A DNA stretch of 64,000 bases, taken from the NCBI RefSeq assembly GCF_023155805.1, contig NZ_JAKNUW010000004.1, positions 116,523 to 180,522 on the forward strand, in the 5' to 3' direction. The position numbers and the translations under genes were made by a program. Source of the DNA: Micrococcus lacusdianchii. Lineage in GTDB: Bacteria; Actinomycetota; Actinomycetes; Actinomycetales; Micrococcaceae. This document shows, piece after piece, positions 8,523 through 17,078 of this stretch (within the stretch, counting starts at the first letter, position 1; each line of letters opens with the position of its first letter). A model generated the notes under the pieces. That model saw nothing but the letters and a program-made list of their open reading frames with translations, was not told where the DNA came from and searched no databases.

Positions 8523-9716
8523 TCAGCGCGCGTCGGCGAGCGCCCGCAGCAGGCGCTCGTACCGCGCGGACACGGCCCGCAGGTCCGCGTGCGCGGCCAC
8601 CCATGCCCGGGCCCCGGTGCCCACGTCCGTGCGGGCGGGGTCGGCGGCGAGGGCGGCGAGGTGGGCCACGAGGTCCTCGGTCCGCGGGCCCACGACGTCG
8701 GCGCCGCCGGCCGCCTCGAGGGTGCGGGCGGCCTCCCCCGTCACCAGGCCCGTGACGTGCCGGCCGACGGCGAGCACCTCGTAGGTCTTGGAGGGCACAG
8801 TGTGACGGAAGCTCGCCCAGTCCGGGCGCAGGCAGACCACGAGGGTGTCCGCCCACGCGTAGTGCTCGGGCACGCGCGTGCCCGGCACGGCGTCGAGGAA
8901 CTCCACGCCGGCGTCCAGCCGCGCGTCGAGGGCCTGCAGGGCGGTCCGTCGGGTGCCCCCGCCCACGATCCGCACGCGGACCCCCGGATGGGTGCGGCGC
9001 AGCCGGGCCGCGGCCGCCACGAGACGCTCGAGGCCCTGGCTCTCCCCCAGGTTGCCCAGGTACAGCACGTGCAGCTCGCCGGGCTCCCGCCGCCGCGGCG
9101 GGGCCACGGGCACCCGGTCCACATCCACGCCGTTGCCGATCGCCACGACCCGGCGCATGCCCCGGCCGCGGAGGGTCTCGGCGAAGCCCTCCGTCACCGT
9201 CACCACGACGTCGGCCGCCCGCTGCCCGCCCGTCACCACGGCCTCCATCGCGCGGCCGAGCAACCCCGGGTGGACCCCGGCCTCGGGGGCCAGGTCCGGC
9301 CACGCGTCCCGCATCTCCACCACGAGCGGACGGCGGAGCAGCAGCGCCAGGGCGCGGCCGGCCACGATGGTGGGCAGTGCGGGCAGGGTGGCCACCACCA
9401 CGTCCGGACGAGGCGCCGCCAGGCCGCGCGGGACGGCCAGGACGGCGTGGACCGCCGCGGCGGCGAACCGGCCGTTGCGGCCGCCCTCGCCGGGCAGCAG
9501 AGCCGGGGTCCGGCGCAGCCGCTCCCCGTCCTCGCCGAGCACGGTGCGCACCCCGCCCGGGGTCACCACGTCCACCTCCCAGCCGTCCGCGCGCAGGGCG
9601 GCCACCACGGCGGCCCAGCGCCGCGCCGGCGGGGTCCGGTCCGGGCGGTACGAGTGCGTGACCAGGAGCACGCGCGGGGCGCGGCCGGTCCGTCGGGCCC
9701 CTCGGTCAGCCGTCAC
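8523..9716 (-). CDS. GT4-family glycosyltransferase
   Basis: 397 residues from a GTG at 9716 that lies inside the last codons of the LCP gene (11-bp overlap). The fold is GT-B: an N-terminal acceptor domain (RVLLVTHSYRPDRTPPARRW), hinge region GNGVDVDRV, LHVLYLGNLGESQGLERLV opening the donor domain, and a C-terminal SKTYEVLAVGRHVTGLV donor motif. The family transfers sugars from NDP-sugars with retention. Linked to an LCP ligase gene, it probably acts in wall-polymer assembly at the inner face of the membrane. Donor and acceptor cannot be read from sequence. Confidence 0.85.
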   Translation of the reverse strand: MTADRGARRTGRAPRVLLVTHSYRPDRTPPARRWAAVVAALRADGWEVDVVTPGGVRTVLGEDGERLRRTPALLPGEGGRNGRFAAAAVHAVLAVPRGLAAPRPDVVVATLPALPTIVAGRALALLLRRPLVVEMRDAWPDLAPEAGVHPGLLGRAMEAVVTGGQRAADVVVTVTEGFAETLRGRGMRRVVAIGNGVDVDRVPVAPPRRREPGELHVLYLGNLGESQGLERLVAAAARLRRTHPGVRVRIVGGGTRRTALQALDARLDAGVEFLDAVPGTRVPEHYAWADTLVVCLRPDWASFRHTVPSKTYEVLAVGRHVTGLVTGEAARTLEAAGGADVVGPRTEDLVAHLAALAADPARTDVGTGARAWVAAHADLRAVSARYERLLRALADAR

Positions 9717-10956
9717 AGACGTCCTCCCCCAGCGCCGGCGCCGGTCCGTCGGACGCCCGCCCGACGGGGGCCTGCCGCCCGGTCGCGGCGAGCACGCCGG
9801 ACACGGCGCGGGCGGACAGCGCCGCGGCGGGGACCACGGCCGTGCCGGGCGCCCCGGCGGCGGCCGGCTCCTCCTCGAGGCCCAGCGCCTCGGGGTCGTG
9901 CTCCCGCAGGTAGGAGGCGACGTCGTCGCGGGCCAGGGCGTCCGCGAGGTCGCTCAGCTTCGCCTCGTCCAGGAGCACCACGTCCTCCCCGTTGGGGCCG
10001 GTGCCGAAGCCCTCCCGGGCGACCGTGGTCATGTGCAGGTCCTCGGAGTCCACACCGCGCAGCTGCCAGGCCAGGGACACGACCTCGCCCGAGGTGAGCG
10101 AGTCGTCCGCGCTCACGTGCTCGGACAGCGCCGTGACCACCTCGCCGGTGCGGGCGGGGTTGCCCAGGATGCCCGGGCTGAGGAACCGGTCCATCGCCGC
10201 GGCCACGAACCGCTGCTGGTTCTGCACCCGGACGATGTCTCCGGCGGCGAAGGCGTAGCGCTCGCGGACGTACCGCAGCGCCGCGGTGTCCGTGAGCAGG
10301 ATCGGACCCCGGGGATAGTAGGAGGGGTTCACTTGACCGGAGGAGAAGGCCTGCGGATTGCACACCCGCACGCCCCCGAGCGCCTCGGTGAGGCCACGGA
10401 ACCCCTGGAAGTCGATCTCCACCAGGTGGTTCACCTCGGCGCCCAGGAGCTGCTCCACGGTGTCCACCGCGAGCGGGTAGCCGCCGATGTCGAACGCGGC
10501 GTTGACCTTGGTCCGGCCGTGGCCGGGGATGTCCACGAGCGAGTCCCGCAGGATGGAGATGACGAACACCTCCTCGCGGTCAGCGGGGATGTGCACCAGC
10601 ATCATCGTGTCCGAGCGCTGGCCCATGTCCGCTTCGCCCTCGCCCTCCCGCGAGTCCGACCCCAGCAGCAGGACGTCGATCGGACCGCCGTCGACCTCCG
10701 GGAGCGCGCCGGCGTCCACGGTCTGCCGGTTCTCGTCGTACGTCTGGCCGAGGAACACCGCGTACATGGCGCCCAGCCCCAGCGCGACCACCAGGAGTGA
10801 GGCGGGGACCGCGGCCACGATCGGCCACCACCGGCGCCGAGGACGGGCCGCCCGGCGTTCGCGGGGGGCACCGGGGGCGGGCTGCGGCCCCCCGACGGGA
10901 CCGGGCGCCGCAGGGCGCTCCGGAGGGATCCACGACGGGGGCGGGGGCTGGGTCAA
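9706..10956 (-). CDS. LytR-CpsA-Psr (LCP) family wall-polymer ligase
   Basis: 416 residues; TTG start with AGGAG 7 nt upstream. A Pro-rich cytoplasmic tail is followed by one membrane anchor (~45-68) and an extracellular LCP domain with DVLLLGSDSRE, RSDTMMLVHI, ILRDSLVDIPGHG, KVNAAF and YVRERYAFAAGDIVRVQNQQ. LCP enzymes move undecaprenyl-linked glycopolymers onto peptidoglycan; the conserved Arg and Asp residues bind the lipid pyrophosphate. The downstream GT4 gene overlaps it. With wecC nearby, the likely cargo is a ManNAcA-containing teichuronic acid. A C-terminal low-complexity tail follows the domain. Confidence 0.9.
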   Translation of the reverse strand: MTQPPPPSWIPPERPAAPGPVGGPQPAPGAPRERRAARPRRRWWPIVAAVPASLLVVALGLGAMYAVFLGQTYDENRQTVDAGALPEVDGGPIDVLLLGSDSREGEGEADMGQRSDTMMLVHIPADREEVFVISILRDSLVDIPGHGRTKVNAAFDIGGYPLAVDTVEQLLGAEVNHLVEIDFQGFRGLTEALGGVRVCNPQAFSSGQVNPSYYPRGPILLTDTAALRYVRERYAFAAGDIVRVQNQQRFVAAAMDRFLSPGILGNPARTGEVVTALSEHVSADDSLTSGEVVSLAWQLRGVDSEDLHMTTVAREGFGTGPNGEDVVLLDEAKLSDLADALARDDVASYLREHDPEALGLEEEPAAAGAPGTAVVPAAALSARAVSGVLAATGRQAPVGRASDGPAPALGEDVCDG

Positions 10957-10985
10957 TCGGAACTCCTGGTCGGTCGGTTCCTGCC

Positions 10986-10991
10986 AGTGTA
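10986..10991 (-). promoter_or_regulatory. Putative -10 box of the LCP-GT4 unit (TACACT)
   Basis: TACACT on the minus strand, 29 bp upstream of the TTG start, between mutM and the LCP gene. It fits the TANNNT consensus of vegetative actinobacterial promoters. It would give a leader of ~20-25 nt that still contains the AGGAG ribosome binding site. Confidence 0.5.
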
Positions 10992-11049
10992 GGGACCGGC
11001 GCGGGCGCGCGCGGCTCGGCCGGGGGTGCCGATCGGTGGGACGCGCCGG

Positions 11050-11961
11050 TCAGTCCTCCGCGACGCGCGGCGAGCGGCGCGGGCGGGGCTGGCACCGCGG
11101 GCACAGGTGGGAGGCCCGGTTCATGAACGGCTCCCGGACGATCACGCCGTCCCGGCCCTGATCCGCGCACCGCCGGCACGCTCGGCCGGTCCGGCCGTAG
11201 GCCTCGAGCGAGCGGGCGAAGTACCCGGAGCGCCCGTCCACGTTGACGTAGAGCGCGTCGAAGCTGGTCCCGCCCACCGCCAGCGCGCGGCGCATCACGT
11301 CCTGGACGGCGCCGAGCACGGCGCGGGTCTGGGGGCGGGCCATGCGCTCGGTGGGCCGCTCCGGGTGCAGGCGCGCGGCCCACAGCGCCTCGTCGGCGTA
11401 GATGTTGCCGATCCCGGAGACCAGGGTCTGGTCGAGCAGCGCCCGCTTGAGGGTGGAGCGGCGCCGCACCAGGCGGCGGTGGACCTCGTCGGCGTCGAAG
11501 AGCGGGTGCAGCGGGTCCAGGGCGATGTGCGCCGCCGAGGCGGGGACCGCGTCCCCCGACGCCGGGTCCTGGACCACGGGGTCCAGCCACCAGCCGCCGA
11601 AGATCCGCTGGTCCACGAACCGCAGCTCGTGGTCCGAGCCGTCCACGGAGCGCACGGGCAGCCGCAGGCGCAGGTGACGCTGGTCGGGCGCGCCGGGCTC
11701 GTCCACCCGCACCTGCCCGGACATGCCCAGGTGCACCACCACGGCGTCCTCGCCCCCGGCCAGCGGCAGCCACAGGAACTTGCCACGCCGCGCGGGTTCG
11801 GCGAGCTCCGCGCCGGCCAGCCGCTCGCGCAGGGCCTCGGCGCCGCCGGGGCTGCGGCGCACCGAGCGCGGATCCAGGACCTCGAGCTCGCCGGCGGTCG
11901 CCCCGGCGGCCCAGCGGGCCATGCCGCGGCGGACCACCTCGGCCTCGGGCAGCTCGGGCAC
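11050..11961 (-). CDS. mutM: Formamidopyrimidine-DNA glycosylase
   Basis: 303 residues; GTG start gives the invariant N-terminus PELPEAEVV, in which the mature N-terminal Pro is the nucleophile and the next Glu is catalytic. The enzyme excises 8-oxoguanine and opens the AP site. The H2TH region contains GIGNIYADEALW, and the C-terminal zinc finger has two CxxC pairs (CRRC and CPRC) flanking IVREPFMNRASH. Length is slightly above the usual ~270-290. It is the last gene of the yceD-rpmF-rnc-mutM unit, a common actinobacterial arrangement, and starts 6 bp after rnc. Confidence 0.95.
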   Translation of the reverse strand: MPELPEAEVVRRGMARWAAGATAGELEVLDPRSVRRSPGGAEALRERLAGAELAEPARRGKFLWLPLAGGEDAVVVHLGMSGQVRVDEPGAPDQRHLRLRLPVRSVDGSDHELRFVDQRIFGGWWLDPVVQDPASGDAVPASAAHIALDPLHPLFDADEVHRRLVRRRSTLKRALLDQTLVSGIGNIYADEALWAARLHPERPTERMARPQTRAVLGAVQDVMRRALAVGGTSFDALYVNVDGRSGYFARSLEAYGRTGRACRRCADQGRDGVIVREPFMNRASHLCPRCQPRPRRSPRVAED

Positions 11962-11967
11962 GGCGGC

Positions 11968-12699
11968 TCAGCCCCGCCGCACGGGCAGCGTGGCCTCGAG
12001 GGCGGGCCAGCCCTCGGCGGCGGCGTCCCGCTCGGCCTGCTTCTTCGAGCTGGACACGGCGGAGCCGTACGTGCGGCCCCCCACCGTGAGGGTCGCCTGG
12101 AAGCGGGGGTCGTGGGCGGGGCCGCGGCCCTCGATCACGTACCGCACCTCACCCAGGCCGTGCCGCGCGGCGGCCTCGGCCACCACGGTCTTCCAGTCGG
12201 TGCTCTCCCGCATCAGGTCCGGCTCGTCCAGCAGCGGCACGACGTGCCGGTGGATCAGCGCGGCCGCGGCGACGGACCCGTGGTCGCGGTACACCGCGCC
12301 GATCAGGGCCTCGAGGGTGTCCGCCAGGATCGAGTCCTTGTCCGCGCCGCCGCTGCGGGTCTCACCGGCGCCCAGGCGCACGAAGCGGCCGACGCCGATG
12401 CGGCGGGCGACCTTCGCCAGGGCACGGGTGGACACGACGGCGGCGCGCCGACGGGCGAGGTCGCCCTCGCTGAGGTCCGGGTGCACGGAGAAGAGGTGGT
12501 CGGTCACCACGAAGCCCAGGACCGAGTCCCCGAGGAACTCGAGGCGCTCGTTGGTGGGCAGGCCCCCGTGCTCGTAGGCGTAGGAGCGGTGCGTCAGAGC
12601 GCGCTCGAGCGTCTCGGGGGCGATGTGCACCCCGAGACGCTCGAACAGCTCGGCGGGCTCCGGCGAGGCCGGAGCCCGCCGGCTCTGGGAGGACGCCAT
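11968..12699 (-). CDS. rnc: Ribonuclease III
   Basis: 243 residues. The N-terminal catalytic domain bears the signature NERLEFLGDSVLGF, with the acidic metal-binding residues; a second acidic cluster (DTLEALIGAVYRD) follows. A C-terminal dsRNA-binding domain spans ~170-240 (WKTVVAEAAARHGLGEVRY and SSKKQAERDAAAEGWPAL). It cleaves double-stranded RNA in rRNA precursors and regulatory duplexes. The ATG is one base after the rpmF stop and the gene is followed by mutM. Confidence 0.95.
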   Translation of the reverse strand: MASSQSRRAPASPEPAELFERLGVHIAPETLERALTHRSYAYEHGGLPTNERLEFLGDSVLGFVVTDHLFSVHPDLSEGDLARRRAAVVSTRALAKVARRIGVGRFVRLGAGETRSGGADKDSILADTLEALIGAVYRDHGSVAAAALIHRHVVPLLDEPDLMRESTDWKTVVAEAAARHGLGEVRYVIEGRGPAHDPRFQATLTVGGRTYGSAVSSSKKQAERDAAAEGWPALEATLPVRRG

Positions 12700-12700
12700 C

Positions 12701-12904
12701 TCAGGCGTCGGCGACCTTGCGGCCCTTGTACTCGAAGAACAGGGGGGTGCCGGCGGCGTCGGTCTTCAGCTCCGCCTGGTGCGGCATGCGGTAGGACACG
12801 CGGCCGTTCTCCACGGTCTTGACGAGGGCGGGAGCCTCCGCCTTCCACTGGGAGCGGCGGGAACGGGTGTTGGAACGGGACATCTTCCGCTTCGGGACTG
12901 CCAC
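12701..12904 (-). CDS. rpmF: 50S ribosomal protein L32
   Basis: 67 residues from GTG at 12904, beginning [20 protein letters not shown], the standard L32 N-terminus; the C-terminal [12 protein letters not shown] also fits. The open frame extends far upstream but only this segment is L32. The start is 2 bp after the yceD stop, the classic yceD-rpmF arrangement. The zinc-binding cysteines of some L32 forms are absent, so this is a zinc-independent (C-minus) type. Confidence 0.95.
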   Translation of the reverse strand: MAVPKRKMSRSNTRSRRSQWKAEAPALVKTVENGRVSYRMPHQAELKTDAAGTPLFFEYKGRKVADA

Positions 12905-12906
12905 GG

Positions 12907-13479
12907 TTATCTCTCTTCTGTCTCGGTGTTGGAGGTCTCTGGGGTGCCCGCGAGGGCGGCCAGGGCGGCCCAGCGCGGATCCACCCGCTCGTGGCCGTGC
13001 CCGGGGGGCGCGTCCTCGAGCCGGATGCCGCAGTCGGCGCACAGCCCCTCGCAGTCCGGCCGGCACAGCGGCCGGAACGGCAGGGCGGTCACCACGGCGT
13101 CCCGGAACACGGGTTCCAGGTCCACGGTCTCGTGCTCCACGAGCGGCTGCTCGTCGGCGCCCTCGGCGGGCGGCGCGGCGAGGTACAGCTCCTGCAGGTC
13201 CACGGTGATCCCCTCGTGCAGCGGCAGCAGGCACCGGCTGCACTCGCCCGTCAGGTCCGCGTGCGCGGTGCCCGTGACGAGCACGCCCTCGTGGACGGCC
13301 TCGAGGCGCAGCTCGAGGTCCACGGGGTCGCCCTCGGGGATGCCCAGCATGGGCAGGGACACGGCCGCCGGTGAGGGCAGCCGCAGGGTCAGCTCGCGCT
13401 GGAGCCCCGCGCCGCGCGCGAGGTCGCGCACGGAGAGCACCCATCCGGAGGTCCGGTCACGGGGCACGGTCGTGTCCAT
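12907..13479 (-). CDS. yceD: YceD/DUF177 family protein (23S rRNA accumulation)
   Basis: 190 residues from ATG at 13479 with GAGGAG 6 nt upstream; the open frame upstream looks non-coding. It contains CSRC (in [14 protein letters not shown]) and the second pair [13 protein letters not shown] typical of the DUF177 family, whose Escherichia coli member affects 23S rRNA levels. It lies directly before rpmF, the near-universal neighbour. Molecular activity is unknown; the cysteines suggest metal binding. Confidence 0.9.
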   Translation of the reverse strand: MDTTVPRDRTSGWVLSVRDLARGAGLQRELTLRLPSPAAVSLPMLGIPEGDPVDLELRLEAVHEGVLVTGTAHADLTGECSRCLLPLHEGITVDLQELYLAAPPAEGADEQPLVEHETVDLEPVFRDAVVTALPFRPLCRPDCEGLCADCGIRLEDAPPGHGHERVDPRWAALAALAGTPETSNTETEER

Positions 13480-13577
13480 CACGGCTCCTCGTCGTCGGGC
13501 GGGCGGGGGTGGTCGTCCCGAGCGGGACGGTCGGTCGGCGGCGGGCACGCGTGTCCGCACGGCGGGACCGACGGCCC

Positions 13578-13583
13578 ATCCTA
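13578..13583 (-). promoter_or_regulatory. Putative -10 box of the yceD-rpmF-rnc-mutM unit (TAGGAT)
   Basis: TAGGAT on the minus strand, 99 bp upstream of the yceD ATG, in the 153-bp gap after galU. No clear -35 is seen. It would give a leader of about 90 nt. Confidence 0.35.
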
Positions 13584-13632
13584 CCGGGTCGCGGCGCGCT
13601 GTCCAATGCGGGCGGCGGGACCGCGCGTCGCC

Positions 13633-14544
13633 TCAGAGCCTGGCCGCGAAGTCCTTGACCCAGGCGCGCAGGTCCGAGCCGAGCTCGGGGTGCTCCACCC
13701 CGAGCTCCATGACGGCCTGCAGGTAGCCGAGCTTGTCGCCCGTGTCGTACCGGCGGCCGTCGAAGACCACGGCGTGCACGCCGTACCCCTCGCTCTCGCC
13801 GGCGGCGAGGGTCTGCAGGGCGTCCGTCAGCTGGATCTCGCCGCCGCGGCCCGGGGCGGTCCGGTCGAGGACGTCGAAGACCTGCGGCGCCAGGACGTAC
13901 CGGCCGATCACGGCCAGCCGGGACGGGGCGTCCTCGCGGGCCGGCTTCTCCACGAGGCCCGTCACCCGGACCACGGACGCGTCCTCGCCCTCGACGGGCT
14001 CCACGGCGGCCACGCCGTACGCGGACACCGACTCCTCCGGCACCTCCATGAGGGCCACCACGGAGCCGCCCAGGCGCTGCTGGACGTCGATCATGTCGGA
14101 CAGCAGGCTCTCCTGGGCGCCGATCAGGTCGTCGCCCAGCAGGACCGCGAAGGGCTCGTCGCCCACGTGGCGGCGGCCGCAGCCCACGGCGTGGCCCAGG
14201 CCCAGGGCCTCGCCCTGACGGACGTAGTGCAGGTGGCCCACCAGGTCGGACGCCCGGATGGCCTCGATGCGCCGCGTGTCCCCCTTGGCCTCGAGCGTCC
14301 GCTCCAGACCGGGGTGCCGGTCGAAGTGGTCCTCGAGGGCCCGCTTGTTGCGGCCGGTGATCATGAGGACGTCGGAGAGGCCGGCGTCGATCGCCTCGGA
14401 GACGACGTACTCGATGGCCGGCCGATCCACCACCGGCAGCATCTCCTTGGGCATGGCCTTGGTGGCCGGCAGGAAACGGGTGCCGAGGCCGGCGGCGGGG
14501 ATGACCGCCTTGCGGGTGCGGGGGCGCGGGGTCTGCTCGCTCAT
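13633..14544 (-). CDS. galU: UTP-glucose-1-phosphate uridylyltransferase
   Basis: 303 residues from ATG at 14544 (AGGAG 9 nt upstream). It makes UDP-glucose from UTP and glucose-1-phosphate. The nucleotidyltransferase signature is complete near the N-terminus: AVIPAAGLGTRFLPATKAMP followed by KEMLPVVDRP. EAIDAGLSDVLMITGRNKRA and FAVLLGDDL further match GalU. UDP-glucose supplies the glucose units and, through the UDP-glucose dehydrogenase gene at 29.8 kb, UDP-glucuronate, linking this gene to the polysaccharide locus at the left end. Confidence 0.94.
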   Translation of the reverse strand: MSEQTPRPRTRKAVIPAAGLGTRFLPATKAMPKEMLPVVDRPAIEYVVSEAIDAGLSDVLMITGRNKRALEDHFDRHPGLERTLEAKGDTRRIEAIRASDLVGHLHYVRQGEALGLGHAVGCGRRHVGDEPFAVLLGDDLIGAQESLLSDMIDVQQRLGGSVVALMEVPEESVSAYGVAAVEPVEGEDASVVRVTGLVEKPAREDAPSRLAVIGRYVLAPQVFDVLDRTAPGRGGEIQLTDALQTLAAGESEGYGVHAVVFDGRRYDTGDKLGYLQAVMELGVEHPELGSDLRAWVKDFAARL

Positions 14545-14617
14545 CGGGTGGTGCTCCTGGGGATGGGGATGGGGTGGTCGTAGAGGCGGGTCGAGGGGAC
14601 GGCGGGGCGGGCCGCGG

Positions 14618-15109
14618 TCACGGTCTGTGGTGGCCGGAGCCGGTCTCACTCAAGGCGGAGAGCACGGCGGTGGGCACCAGAGCGGAGACGTCGCCGCCGA
14701 GGCCGTTGACCTCCTTGATCAGGGAGGAGGACAGGTGGACGTAGCGGGCGTCCGCCGGCAGGAACACGGTCTCCACGCCGGTGAGGTGGCGGTTCATCGC
14801 CGCCATCGGCGTCTCGAACTCGAGGTCCGGGCCGTTCCGCAGCCCCTTGACGATGGCGCCGGCGCCCACCTCGCGGCAGAACTCGGCGAGCAGGCCCGGG
14901 CCCATGGCCTGCGCGCGCACGCCCGCCAGGCCGGAGACGGTGGCGCGGATCAGCTCCAGGCGCCGCTCGGTGCTGAACCGGTACCGCTTGGCGGGGTTGT
15001 CGGAGACCGCCACGATCACCTCGTCGAACAGGTTCGCGGCACGGACGATCACCTCCACGTGACCCTTGTGGAGGGGGTCGAAGGAACCGGGACACACGGC
15101 ACGGCGCAT
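14618..15109 (-). CDS. coaD: Phosphopantetheine adenylyltransferase
   Basis: 163 residues from ATG at 15109. It transfers AMP to 4'-phosphopantetheine in coenzyme A synthesis. PGSFDPLHKGH contains the nucleotidyltransferase T/HxGH motif, and VSDNPAKRYRFSTERR, AIVKGLRN and VHLSSSLIKEV are the usual later motifs. The ATG sits 7 nt after a TAGTGT -10 box, so the mRNA is probably leaderless. In most actinobacteria coaD follows recG-rsmD directly; here an oppositely oriented aminotransferase gene separates them. Confidence 0.95.
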   Translation of the reverse strand: MRRAVCPGSFDPLHKGHVEVIVRAANLFDEVIVAVSDNPAKRYRFSTERRLELIRATVSGLAGVRAQAMGPGLLAEFCREVGAGAIVKGLRNGPDLEFETPMAAMNRHLTGVETVFLPADARYVHLSSSLIKEVNGLGGDVSALVPTAVLSALSETGSGHHRP

Positions 15110-15116
15110 GGGACAG

Positions 15117-15122
15117 ACACTA
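15117..15122 (-). promoter_or_regulatory. coaD leaderless promoter (TAGTGT, 7 nt to ATG)
   Basis: TAGTGT on the minus strand ends exactly 7 nt before the coaD ATG, so the first transcribed base should be the A of the start codon. No ribosome binding site separates them. Confidence 0.6.
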
Positions 15123-15202
15123 TCCCACCCCCAGCCCCCGCCACCGTCCGAGCACGCCCCGTCGGAGGCGACGGGACCGTGGGGCGGCGGGCCCGCAGTG
15201 GC

Positions 15203-15208
15203 TACAGT
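15203..15208 (+). promoter_or_regulatory. Aminotransferase leaderless promoter (TACAGT, 6 nt to ATG)
   Basis: TACAGT is followed by 6 nt (GCGCCC) and the ATG at 15215. The same geometry recurs at many starts in this window. Confidence 0.6.
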
Positions 15209-15214
15209 GCGCCC

Positions 15215-16462
15215 ATGGACGCCGCCACCCCCGCACCCGCCCTCCGCGCCCCCGACACCCGCCTCGCAGGCCCGTGGCGGGCGGCCTCGGCCGCCGCCGG
15301 CCTGCTGCGGGACGGCGAGCCGACGCCCACGGTCTTCGAGGAGACGACGGCGCGGGCGCTCCGTCACGACGCCGTGAACCTGGGCCAGGGGTTCCCCGAC
15401 GCCGACGGGCCCGCCGCGCTCCTGTCCCTCGCCGCGGACGCCGTCCTGGCCGGGCCCAACCAGTACGCCCCCGGCTCCGGGCGGGCCGACCTGCGCGAGG
15501 CCGTGGCGTCCGACCGCGCACGCCGCCACGGGGTGCGCGAGGACCCGGCCACCCAGGTGCTCGCCACCACGGGCGCCACCGAGGCGATCGCCGCCGTCGT
15601 GCTGGCGCTGGTCTCCCCCGGGGACGAGGTGGTGACCGTGGAGCCGTTCTACGACTCCCACGCCGCCGCGATCGCGCTGGCCGGCGCGCGGCACGTCACG
15701 GTGCCCGTGCACGCCCCCGACTTCCTGCCGGACCCCGCGGAGGTGGCCGCGGCCCTGACGGACCGCACCCGCCTGCTGATCCTGAACACGCCCCACAATC
15801 CCTCCGGCGCGGTCTACCCCCGGGCCCTGCTCGAGGAGATCGTGGCCGCATGTGCCGCCCGGGGCGTCCTGATGCTCTCGGACGAGGTCTACGAGCATCT
15901 GGTCTACGACGGAGAGCACGTCACCCTGCGCTCCGTGGCCGGGGCCGAGGACATCGCCCTGACGGCCTCGAGCGCGGGCAAGTCCTTCGCGGTGACCGGC
16001 TGGAAGGTGGGCTGGCTGACGGGCCCGGCGGACCTGGTGGCCGCGGTCCGCGGGGTCAAGCAGTTCCTGACCTACTCCTCCGGCCCCGCCTACCAGCAGG
16101 CCGTGGCCGCCTTCCTGCCCGACGCCGAGCCGCACCTGGCGGACCAGCGGGAGCGGTACCGGGCCGCCCGGGACTCTCTCGTGGCGGGGCTGCGCGAGGT
16201 GGGCCTGGCCCCCGTGGTCCCGGCCGCGGGCTACTTCACGGTGGTGGACCTGGCCCCCTGGGGCGTGGCGGACGCCGCGCAGGCCGCGCGGGACTGGCCG
16301 CGTGAGGCGGGCGTGGCGGGCATCCCCGTCTCGGCGCTGTGCCGCCCCGACGGCGGGCACCTGCGCTCGTGGCTGCGGCTGGCCTTCTGCAAGTCCCCCG
16401 CCGAGATCGACCGCGCCGTGGAGCGCCTGGCCGCCCACGCCGGCCGGCTGAGCGGCCGCTGA
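15215..16462 (+). CDS. Class I/II PLP-dependent aminotransferase
   Basis: 415 residues from ATG at 15215; the much longer open frame upstream overlaps coaD antisense and is spurious. Fold-type I motifs: NLGQGFPD near residue 55, NQYAPGSGRADLREAV, ATTGATEAI, LNTPHNPSGAVY, LSDEVYEHLVYDG, and the PLP lysine in SSAGKSFAVTGWKVGWLTG. The NLGQGFPD opening places it with the kynurenine/methionine aminotransferase and actinobacterial DapC-like group; the substrate cannot be fixed. It stands alone on the plus strand between coaD and rsmD, convergent with rsmD. Confidence 0.88.
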   Translation: MDAATPAPALRAPDTRLAGPWRAASAAAGLLRDGEPTPTVFEETTARALRHDAVNLGQGFPDADGPAALLSLAADAVLAGPNQYAPGSGRADLREAVASDRARRHGVREDPATQVLATTGATEAIAAVVLALVSPGDEVVTVEPFYDSHAAAIALAGARHVTVPVHAPDFLPDPAEVAAALTDRTRLLILNTPHNPSGAVYPRALLEEIVAACAARGVLMLSDEVYEHLVYDGEHVTLRSVAGAEDIALTASSAGKSFAVTGWKVGWLTGPADLVAAVRGVKQFLTYSSGPAYQQAVAAFLPDAEPHLADQRERYRAARDSLVAGLREVGLAPVVPAAGYFTVVDLAPWGVADAAQAARDWPREAGVAGIPVSALCRPDGGHLRSWLRLAFCKSPAEIDRAVERLAAHAGRLSGR

Positions 16463-16511
16463 GCGCCGCCCCGCCCATCGGCGCCCCGCCCGGCACCGGA
16501 CGGCGGGGGCC

Positions 16512-17075
16512 TCAGCGCTCGTCCTGCCACAGGTGCAGGGCGGTCTCCCCGTAGACGCGCACGTCCACCTCCTCCAGCCCGGCCGGGCGCCGGGGGGCCG
16601 CGTCCCGCGCGGAGCGCTCGAGCACCATCAGGCCCCCCGGGGCCAGCTGCGCCGCGGCGGCCGCCAGCACCGCCTCGAAGGCCGGCCCGGACTCCGGATA
16701 CGGCGGGTCCGCGAGGATCAGGTCCACCGGCTCGCCGCCGGCCGCGAGCGCCTGCTCCACGGTCGATGCGCGGACCTCCACCACGCGCGCCCCGAGCACG
16801 CGGTTGAGCGCGTCGGCGTTGGCCCGGCACGCCTCCACGGCGCGCCGGGCCCGCTCCACGAGGACGACGTGGGCGGCGCCGCGGCTGGCGGCCTCGCAGC
16901 CGAGCGCCCCGGACCCGGCGTAGAGGTCCAGCACGCAGGTGCCGTCGAGCCAGTCGCGCGCCTCGAGCCAGGAGAACAGCGCCTCCTTGGTGCGGTCCGT
17001 GGTCGGCCGGGTGCCCGTGCCGGGCACCGAGCGCAGGGGGCGGCCGGCGGCGGCGCCGGCGATGATCCGGGACAT
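16512..17075 (-). CDS. rsmD: 16S rRNA (guanine966-N2)-methyltransferase
   Basis: 187 residues. MSRIIAGAAAGRPLRSVPG is the typical RsmD start, TRPTTDRTKEALFSWL follows, the SAM-binding motif is VLDLYAGSGALGCEA (~50-64) and the catalytic NPPY-type motif is ADPPY. It methylates G966 of 16S rRNA during 30S maturation. It lies 3 bp after the recG stop, in the usual recG-rsmD pair. Confidence 0.93.
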   Translation of the reverse strand: MSRIIAGAAAGRPLRSVPGTGTRPTTDRTKEALFSWLEARDWLDGTCVLDLYAGSGALGCEAASRGAAHVVLVERARRAVEACRANADALNRVLGARVVEVRASTVEQALAAGGEPVDLILADPPYPESGPAFEAVLAAAAAQLAPGGLMVLERSARDAAPRRPAGLEEVDVRVYGETALHLWQDER

Positions 17076-17078
17076 GGC

